A stretch of 10,899 bases of DNA, taken from Bacillota bacterium (lineage in GTDB: Bacteria > Bacillota > UBA994). The position numbers and the translations under genes were made by a program. This document shows, piece after piece, positions 6,107 through 10,899 of the stretch (position 1 is its first letter; the number at the start of each line of letters is the position of its first letter). The notes under the pieces are model-generated. The model ran no database searches and was not told the DNA's origin. It saw only the letters and a program-made list of their open reading frames with translations. The DNA lies in contig QLUS01000050.1 in assembly GCA_018725535.1 (NCBI GenBank), positions 1 through 10,899 on the forward strand, in the 5' to 3' direction.

Positions 6107-7482
6107 TAAACCGGATACCCGCCTTTCTTATCCGCGAGGTCAAAGTCTACGCCATACTTGGCCGCAAAGCGGTCCTTAAAGAACTTCTGCGCAACTTGCG
6201 GGAAAAGCGCGTAAGAGAGCACATCCTCTTCTTGCTCCATCAGGGACGCGACTTCCTTGCGTACAGCGGGAAGCTCAGGCGACAGCGTATCGGCGAAGCG
6301 CTCTGTCACTACCGGCGTATCCCCGATAATCCTCTGGCGGAACGCCTCGTCAATTTGCCCTAGAACTCGCCCGTACTGACCGGCAAGGTAGTTCTTCACT
6401 TCATTCGAAACCATCTTGTAGCGCTGCCCGGCCACCACATTAAGCACTGCCTGCGTGCCAACAATTTGGCTGCTTGGGGTAACCAGCGGCGGGAAACCAA
6501 GATCAGCGCGTACGCGCGGCACTTCTGCGAGAACTTCGGGGAGTTTGTGGACTTGATCGCCTAACTGCGAGATAAAGTTCGAAATCATGCCCCCGGGAAT
6601 TTGATACGAGATAACGTTTGTATCAACGTTATATGCCGTACCTTTAATTTCCGGATAGTTGGCGAGCAATTTCTTCAGGCGTTCGCTCACCTTAGACAGC
6701 GCCTCAAGGTCAAGCCCTGTGTCATAGGGAGTGCCCTGCAGTGCAGCCACCATAGTCTCCGTGCAGGGCTGGCTTGAGCCTAAGGCTAGCGGAGACATCG
6801 CTGTATCAATCACATCCACGCCCGCCTCTACCGCTTTAAGGTAGGCCATAGCGGCCATGCCGCTGCTGTAATGGGAGTGAATATCTAGCGGCAGCCCAAA
6901 TTCTTGCTTCAAGCGTTTGACGAGCTCGTAAGCATCTTTGGGGGAGATAAGTCCTGCCATATCCTTAATACACAGTGAATCTACGCCCATATCCACAACC
7001 TCGCGCGCCGTATCTACAAAGTGCTCGATGCTGTGTAAGGGACTAATTGTGTACACCACTGTGCCTTGAGCGTGCCCGCCAAACTCCTTAACTGCGCGAA
7101 TAGCGGCAGCCATATTGCGGGTATCGTTTAAAGCGTCAAAGATACGTATGACATCAATGCCATTCTTTAAGGCTAAACGCACAAACTCGCGCACCACGTC
7201 GTCGGCGTAGTGGCGGTACCCAAGCACGTTCTGTCCACGTAGCAGCATCTGTAGTCGCGTGTCGGGCAAGACGCGGCGCAAGGCGCGCAGCCTCTCCCAC
7301 GGGTCTTCGTTTAGGAACCTCAGGCAGCTGTCAAAGGTAGCTCCGCCCCACACTTCCATGGTGTGAAAGCCAATCTTGTTCATGTCTTCGCATATAGGCA
7401 GCATATCTGCCGTCTTTAGGCGTGTTGCCATCAAGCACTGTTGACCATCCCGCAACGTAGTATCCATTACACGTACTTTCAC
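6106..7482 (-). CDS. oadA: Oxaloacetate decarboxylase alpha / pyruvate carboxylase subunit B-type carboxyltransferase, without biotinyl domain
   Basis: It belongs to the HMGL-like TIM-barrel carboxyltransferases that move CO2 between oxaloacetate or pyruvate and carrier-bound biotin. Motifs are MDTTLRDGQQ (6-15, metal ligand Asp7), EVWGGATFDSCLRFLNEDPW (43-62), LLRGQN.LGYRHY (80-92), RIFDALND (113-120), CIKDMAGL (171-178, where Lys173 corresponds to the carbamylated Lys of the family), and HSHYSSG (202-208, metal-binding His pair). The PYC/OADA conserved domain fills about 300-440. The product ends at 458 residues, with no biotinyl domain or its AMKM motif, so a biotin carrier must be encoded elsewhere. 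The GTG start at 7482 has AAGGAG 8 nt upstream and gives MKVRVMDTTLRDGQQ; the in-frame ATG five codons in would cut into the first strand. A promoter lies at 7519-7547. The pseudokinase-like gene follows with a 1-nt overlap. Whether the partner is a Na-pumping decarboxylase or a pyruvate carboxylase cannot be told. Confidence 0.93.
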   Translation of the reverse strand: MKVRVMDTTLRDGQQCLMATRLKTADMLPICEDMNKIGFHTMEVWGGATFDSCLRFLNEDPWERLRALRRVLPDTRLQMLLRGQNVLGYRHYADDVVREFVRLALKNGIDVIRIFDALNDTRNMAAAIRAVKEFGGHAQGTVVYTISPLHSIEHFVDTAREVVDMGVDSLCIKDMAGLISPKDAYELVKRLKQEFGLPLDIHSHYSSGMAAMAYLKAVEAGVDVIDTAMSPLALGSSQPCTETMVAALQGTPYDTGLDLEALSKVSERLKKLLANYPEIKGTAYNVDTNVISYQIPGGMISNFISQLGDQVHKLPEVLAEVPRVRADLGFPPLVTPSSQIVGTQAVLNVVAGQRYKMVSNEVKNYLAGQYGRVLGQIDEAFRQRIIGDTPVVTERFADTLSPELPAVRKEVASLMEQEEDVLSYALFPQVAQKFFKDRFAAKYGVDFDLADKKGGYPV

Positions 7483-7490
7483 TTATCTCA

Positions 7491-7496
7491 CTCCTT
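7491..7496 (-). promoter_or_regulatory. Ribosome binding site that fixes the GTG start of the OadA-like gene
   Basis: AAGGAG on the minus strand is followed by 8 nt and then GTG at 7482. The ideal spacing favours this GTG over the ATG five codons further in. Confidence 0.8.
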
Positions 7497-7518
7497 CATT
7501 TCCCTTACCTATGTACTC

Positions 7519-7547
7519 AGAATACTGTATCCATATCGCATTGGCAA
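7519..7547 (-). promoter_or_regulatory. Probable sigma-A-type promoter of the OadA-like operon
   Basis: The minus strand carries TTGCCA (7547-7542), a 17-nt spacer and TATTCT (7524-7519). The 5' untranslated region would be about 30 nt. It lies in the divergent spacer between this operon and the ABC importer. No operator or riboswitch is evident. Confidence 0.65.
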
Positions 7548-7579
7548 GGTCCTGTTTATCCCTTGCGCTAGTTTAGGCA

Positions 7580-7585
7580 TACAAT
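7580..7585 (+). promoter_or_regulatory. Possible -10 box of the ABC importer operon
   Basis: TACAAT matches the sigma-A -10 consensus in five of six bases and lies about 30 nt before the start codon of the binding protein. No convincing -35 box sits 16-18 nt upstream: TTGCGC at 7563 is too close and TTGGCA at 7541 is too far. The promoter may be weak or activator dependent. Confidence 0.35.
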
Positions 7586-7615
7586 GATGCATCACGACGG
7601 ACAAGGGGGATTACA

Positions 7616-8620
7616 ATGCGCAAGATGCAGGGAGTGCTAGTGATTGTGGTACTGATAGCCGCAACCGCAATGAGTTTTGGGTGCAGGCCACGTACCGAAG
7701 TGCGCGACATTGTGTTGTCCGAGGTGATTCACTCTATATTCTATGCTCCTCAATATGTCGCCCTCCATAAGGGGTTCTTCCTCGCAGAGGGATTAAACGT
7801 CCGGCTAGAAGTAGCCCAGGGCGCTGACCGGGGAGCCGCCGCACTACTCTCCGGCAGTGCCCAAGTAGCACTCTTTGGCAGCGAAGCGGCCATATACACT
7901 TGGCAGCAGGGGGCACAAAACCCCATAATCGCATTCACACTCCTTTGCCAACGGGATGGGTCCTTCCTTGTGGGACGCACGCCTGACCCAGATTTCACTT
8001 GGCAGGATGTTGTCGGCAGGACGATTATCGGCGGGCGGCGCGGTGGCGTGCCCCAGATGGTGTTGGAATACGTGCTCAGCGAACAGGGCATAAGGCCCGG
8101 GCGCGATGTGACGATTGTCCAGAACATCGGACTCGGTGCTACGGCTGCCGCCTTCACCGAGGGCACCGGCGATTTCGTGCAGCTGTGGGAGCCCTCTGCC
8201 AGTCGTCTCGTCAATGCCGGCGCAGGACATATTGTTGCCGCGATGGGCGCGTACAGCGGCGTGCTGCCCTACACTGCCTTCCACGCTACTCAAACCTACA
8301 TGCGGGATAACCCAGAAGTAATCCGAGGGTTTGCCCGCGCGATTTATCGCGCGCAGCAGTGGGTGCAAAACAACTCCGCTGCAGATATCGCCGCGACTAT
8401 TCAGCCTTCGTTCCCGGATATGGCCCTCGGGCACATGACTGACATCATCGCCCGCTACAAGGAACTAGGCGTATGGGCCGTCAACCCACTCATCCCTCGC
8501 GAGGCTTTCGACCATTTACAGAACATTATGGTTGCGGCAGGAGAGCTTACGGCAAAGTCCCCCTTTGAACAGGTCGTAAACACCGCGATTGCAGAGCGCG
8601 TAATCAACGAGCGCAGATAA
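7616..8620 (+). CDS. ABC transporter substrate-binding lipoprotein (NMT1/SsuA/TauA-like)
   Basis: This is a predicted extracytoplasmic, lipid-anchored receptor of an ABC importer for a small organic solute. The N-terminus has a basic start, a hydrophobic core and a Cys at residue 23 (MSFGC). The -3 and -2 positions (Ser, Phe) are less typical than the usual Leu and Ala/Ser. The mature part opens with the family's IFYAPQYVALHKGFFLAEGL block (about 41-60), then shows GADRGAAALLSGSAQVALFGSEAAI, a GRRGGVPQMVLEY ligand-loop block, and a GDFVQLWEPSA segment, as in NMT1/THI5-like, sulfonate, taurine and nitrate binding proteins. The 334-residue length is normal. AAGGGGG (7603-7609) lies 6 nt before the ATG. 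The gene is followed by the ATPase after 4 nt. No TPP or other riboswitch is visible upstream, so the substrate is open. Confidence 0.92.
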   Translation: MRKMQGVLVIVVLIAATAMSFGCRPRTEVRDIVLSEVIHSIFYAPQYVALHKGFFLAEGLNVRLEVAQGADRGAAALLSGSAQVALFGSEAAIYTWQQGAQNPIIAFTLLCQRDGSFLVGRTPDPDFTWQDVVGRTIIGGRRGGVPQMVLEYVLSEQGIRPGRDVTIVQNIGLGATAAAFTEGTGDFVQLWEPSASRLVNAGAGHIVAAMGAYSGVLPYTAFHATQTYMRDNPEVIRGFARAIYRAQQWVQNNSAADIAATIQPSFPDMALGHMTDIIARYKELGVWAVNPLIPREAFDHLQNIMVAAGELTAKSPFEQVVNTAIAERVINERR

Positions 8621-8624
8621 AGAG

Positions 8625-9407
8625 ATGCCACGCGCGATTGAGCTTATCAATGTCGGCCACACCTATATGACCGACAGTGGCGAGACGCATGCCCTACAGA
8701 GTGTTAGTCTCGGCATCGCCGAAGGCGAGTTTGTCGGCATTGTCGGACCAAGCGGCAGCGGCAAGCCAACGCTACTGTCGCTAATGGCTGGCTTAATCAA
8801 ACCGACGACCGGCGAGATTGTGGTGTTCGGCAAGCGCGTAACTGGTTCCGACGGCACCTCGGCCTACATGCTACAGCAAGACTGCTTGCTAGAGTGGCGG
8901 AGTGTATTGGACAACGCGCTCCTCGGGCTAGAGATTATGCATCGGCTAACCCCTGCCAGTCGCGCGCGCACTAACGAGCTCTTGGTGGAGTACGGGCTTG
9001 CGGACTTTAGGCACCTGTATCCCCGACAACTATCCGGGGGGATGAGACAGCGCGTAGCGTTAATCCGTACCTTAGCGGCAGGGCCGTCCGTATGCCTGCT
9101 TGACGAACCGTTCTCGGCCTTAGACTATACCTCGCGTCTCAGTCTCCAAGCGGACGTTAGTGCCATCTTGCGTCAAGCCGGTATTACCTGCGTGCTTGTC
9201 ACCCATGACATCCCCGAAGCGATCGCGCTTTGCGACCGCGTCGTCGTCCTTACCAATAGGCCGGGGAAAGTGAAGGCAGACTTACCTATAGCGTTATCCG
9301 GTGCCATCCACTGCCCGATGAGCCGCCGGCAGGCACCGGAGTTCAGGGAGTACTTTGCGCGCATATGGGGGGAGATGGAGCAAAGTGTTAAGGCAAAGTT
9401 TGCGTAA
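8625..9407 (+). CDS. ABC transporter ATP-binding protein (SsuB/TauB-like) with an altered Walker A motif
   Basis: This should be the cytoplasmic ATPase that powers the importer encoded by its neighbours. Motifs in order are Walker A GPSGSGKP (41-48), the Q-loop YMLQQD (81-86), the signature LSGGMRQR (136-143), Walker B VCLLDEPFSALD (156-167), and the H-loop VTHD (192-195, His194). The 260-residue length is normal. Residue 48 is Pro (codon CCA, 8766-8768) where ABC ATPases have Ser or Thr, whose hydroxyl binds Mg; a single C-to-T change would restore TCA (Ser). Such a change is expected to harm ATP hydrolysis, so the protein may be inactive. The ATG lies 4 nt after the upstream stop; the purine-rich AAAGAG abuts it without proper spacing, so translational coupling is likely. 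The permease frame begins inside its 3' end. Confidence 0.93.
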   Translation: MPRAIELINVGHTYMTDSGETHALQSVSLGIAEGEFVGIVGPSGSGKPTLLSLMAGLIKPTTGEIVVFGKRVTGSDGTSAYMLQQDCLLEWRSVLDNALLGLEIMHRLTPASRARTNELLVEYGLADFRHLYPRQLSGGMRQRVALIRTLAAGPSVCLLDEPFSALDYTSRLSLQADVSAILRQAGITCVLVTHDIPEAIALCDRVVVLTNRPGKVKADLPIALSGAIHCPMSRRQAPEFREYFARIWGEMEQSVKAKFA

Positions 9408-10232
9408 TTACTATCTCAGGACCGGTAAGGCTCAAACCCCAGGGCATGCTGCTTACCTCACTGAAATGTTCACGCAAAGACTCCTCACTCGACTGGCGCA
9501 AATCGCCTTGCTGCTTGGGTTCTTGGGAACTTGGGAAGCGATAGCGCATTACCGGTTAATGGATGTGTTCCTGATCAGTAGCCCCCGAAGGGTATGGCAG
9601 ACCCTACTCTGGCTGCATGCTGACGGCACTCTTTACTGGCATGTCGGCGTGACTACGCTGGAGACCATCGTTGGCTTCGTGAGTGGAACGCTGATCGGAA
9701 CATTCTCCGCAGCGCTCCTGTGGTGGCGGCCTTCCCTCTTTGCTGCAGCCGACCCGTACCTAAAGTGTTAAACAGCTTGCCAAAGATTGTACTCGGCCCG
9801 CTGTTTATCATCTGGTTCGGCACAGGCTACGTCACCATCATCGTCATGGCACTAGCCATCTCGCTCATTACCACGATTATTGTCGTGCACAGCGGGTTCT
9901 TACACGTCGACCCGCTAAAGCTCAAGCTGGCTCACTCATTTGGCGCGACCAAATGGCAAACTTTCTCGCTTATCGTGCTGCCGGGGAGTCTTCCGACGAT
10001 TGTTTCCGCGCTGAAAGTGAACGTTGGCCTCTCTTGGGTGGGCGTTATTGTCGGGGAATTCCTAGTGTCGCGCGCAGGTCTTGGCTATCTCGCCATCTAT
10101 GGCGGACAGGTCTTAAACATGCATCTGGTGATGACAAGCGTGTTTCTTCTCGCCGTGTGCGCCACAGTGATGTACCAAGAAGCGGTAGCGCTCTTAGAGC
10201 AAAAGGTTAAGGCGAGACACCAGACCGACTAG
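9385..10232 (+). pseudogene. ABC transporter permease (SsuC/TauC-like), split by a frameshift
   Basis: Two overlapping frames together make one complete permease. The first (to 9771) carries the N-terminal part: RLLTRLAQIALLLGFLGTWE as first membrane helix, FLISSPRRVWQTL, the TTLETIVGFVSGTLIGTFSA helix and DPYLK. It then ends CLYK-less at TGT TAA. The second frame (about 9760-10232) continues VLNSLPKIVLGPLFIIWFG, further helices, and the EAA loop SFGATKWQTFSLIVLPGSLP that contacts the ATPase. Family members read DPYLKVLNSLPK without a break, so one base (a G before GTG at about 9769-9770) appears to be missing. The start is uncertain: GTG 9385, TTG 9400 (AAGG 5 nt before it) and ATG 9466 (MFTQRLL) are all possible, and the first two overlap the ATPase gene. 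The fragments are likely non-functional unless the ribosome slips or the base is missing only in the assembly. Confidence 0.88.
9762..9774 (+). other. Frameshift site in the permease gene
   Basis: The zero frame reads TAC CTA AAG TGT TAA. Continuing after AAG with GTG TTA AAC (re-reading one G) gives the expected Lys-Val-Leu-Asn. The context CCTAAAG is not a standard X XXY YYZ slippery heptamer, which argues for a simple one-base deletion or a sequencing error rather than programmed frameshifting. Confidence 0.8.
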
Positions 10233-10235
10233 CGA

Positions 10236-10262
10236 GAGTTTGCCGTCTTAGCCAGCAAACTC
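10236..10262. terminator. Inverted repeat between convergent genes, possible transcription end
   Basis: GAGTTTGC (10236-10243) and GCAAACTC (10255-10262) form an 8-bp stem with an 11-nt loop. It lies 3 nt after the permease stop and overlaps the stop of the convergent ATP-grasp gene. Position suggests a bidirectional terminator, but no T tract follows on either strand. Confidence 0.4.
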
Positions 10263-10899
10263 ACACCACGCACCCGGCGCAGAGTGTGTCCGCAAGTAGG
10301 GCAATAAGCTCAGGGTACGAGATGCCCGCCGCTTCCGCTGACACGGGAAAGTCGCTGTACCCCGGTGCCAAACCGGGTAGAGGATTAACTTCAATGACGT
10401 AAGGAGAGCCGTCCTCACTTAGTCTAAAGTCCACCCGCGCAAAGTCTCGGCATCCTAGTGCCCCAAAAACACGCTTAGCTAGGCCGCGCATGACCTCTGC
10501 GACTTCCTCGCTTAGCGGCGCGGGACAAAGAAAGTTCTCTCGCGCCGTCCACTCTTTTTTGAACTGGTACGTATACATGTTGTTAGCTGAGCTCGGTACG
10601 CTAGAGAAGTCAATTTCCATAATAGGTAAGGTCGATACGTCCGGATCATTCCCGATAATCCCAATCGTAAACTCTCTCCCAGCAATAAACTGCTCGACGA
10701 GAGCCGGTTGTTTGTAGCTACGGCAGATAAAATCGACTTGGCACCTGAGTGCTGACTCGTCATTGACACGCGAATTAGCGCTGATACCCATGGAGGAGCC
10801 CTCATGCGCCGGCTTGACGATTAACGGGAAAATAAGCGTCTGGTCTAGCGGGTAGGTCGCGTCGTGAAACACCTGAAATCGCGGTGTTGGGATTCCCTC
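10261..10899 (-). CDS. D-alanine--D-alanine ligase-like ATP-grasp enzyme, C-terminal part (start outside the window)
   Basis: The frame is open to the right edge, and the first visible residues, EGIPTPRFQVFHD, match the loop between the N-terminal and ATP-grasp domains of Ddl-type ligases, so the gene is cut by the window. Visible ATP-grasp features are FPLIVKPAHEGSSMGI (nucleotide-binding Lys and the Gly/Ser-rich loop), LVEQFIAGREFTIGI, MEIDFSS, the YQFKKEW block in the omega-loop region, DFARVDFRL with its metal-binding Asp, and EVNPLPGL (metal-binding Glu and Asn). The family joins two amino acids, usually D-alanine for cell-wall synthesis, with ATP. The end reads GLAPGYSDFPVSAEAAGISY, unlike the usual TLPGMT...S of housekeeping Ddl, so this may be a paralogue acting on another substrate. 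It is convergent with the ABC operon and unrelated in transcription. A start codon within the visible part (GTG 10872) is rejected because the homologous sequence continues upstream of it. Confidence 0.88.
   Translation of the reverse strand, partial: EGIPTPRFQVFHDATYPLDQTLIFPLIVKPAHEGSSMGISANSRVNDESALRCQVDFICRSYKQPALVEQFIAGREFTIGIIGNDPDVSTLPIMEIDFSSVPSSANNMYTYQFKKEWTARENFLCPAPLSEEVAEVMRGLAKRVFGALGCRDFARVDFRLSEDGSPYVIEVNPLPGLAPGYSDFPVSAEAAGISYPELIALLADTLCAGCVV

Noticed and set aside
7483..7615. TPP or other riboswitch ahead of the NMT1-like importer.
   Set aside because: No conserved thi-box core or comparable motif in the 133-nt divergent spacer; only promoter-like boxes and ribosome binding sites.
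7844..8434. Long open frame of 196 codons antisense to the binding-protein gene.
   Set aside because: Shadow of the conserved plus-strand gene in GC-rich codon context; no recognisable domain.
9762..9772. Programmed -1 frameshifting in the permease.
   Set aside because: CCTAAAG is not a canonical slippery heptamer, no clear downstream stimulatory structure was seen, and family members have a continuous frame.

Overview
The window looks like chromosomal DNA of a Gram-positive, clostridia-like member of the Bacillota (Firmicutes), of middling GC content. The reasons are a tRNA-sensing T-box leader in front of valS, the valS-folC gene pair, a short biotin-domain-less oxaloacetate decarboxylase/pyruvate carboxylase-type alpha subunit, a lipoprotein-type ABC binding protein, and strong AGGAG-like ribosome binding sites. 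No finer placement is possible from the sequence alone.

Layout. Positions 1-350 hold a decayed IS1595-type transposase remnant (minus strand) with a small terminator-like hairpin behind it. Positions 351-513 hold a GC palindrome, a second small hairpin, a run of eight C and a 7-bp tandem repeat that contains the stop codon of folC. Positions 490-4684 form one minus-strand transcription unit: a sigma-A-type promoter, a valine T-box riboswitch with its attenuator terminator, valS and folC. The two genes overlap by 4 nt. Positions 4687-4834 are a repeat-rich, gene-free stretch. Positions 4835-7547 form a second minus-strand unit: promoter, an OadA/PycB-like carboxyltransferase, and a membrane-anchored protein of unknown role that resembles a kinase fold without its catalytic residues. 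These two genes overlap by 1 nt.

From 7616 to 10232 the plus strand carries an ABC importer operon of the SsuABC/TauABC/nitrate/NMT1 superfamily: lipoprotein, ATPase, permease. It appears damaged. The ATPase has Pro in place of the Mg-binding Ser/Thr of Walker A, and the permease is split by a one-base frameshift. At the right edge a convergent minus-strand gene encodes the C-terminal part of a D-Ala-D-Ala-ligase-like ATP-grasp enzyme, whose start lies outside the window.

How it works together. valS and folC should be induced when tRNA-Val is uncharged, because the T-box specifier reads GUC. The oadA-like gene and its partner are translationally coupled, which suggests a shared job, but nothing in the sequence proves it. 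The importer's substrate cannot be assigned. I saw no CRISPR array, tRNA, rRNA or phage module. The most unusual items are the pseudokinase-like gene next to oadA, the doubly lesioned importer, and the heptamer repeat that supplies the folC stop.
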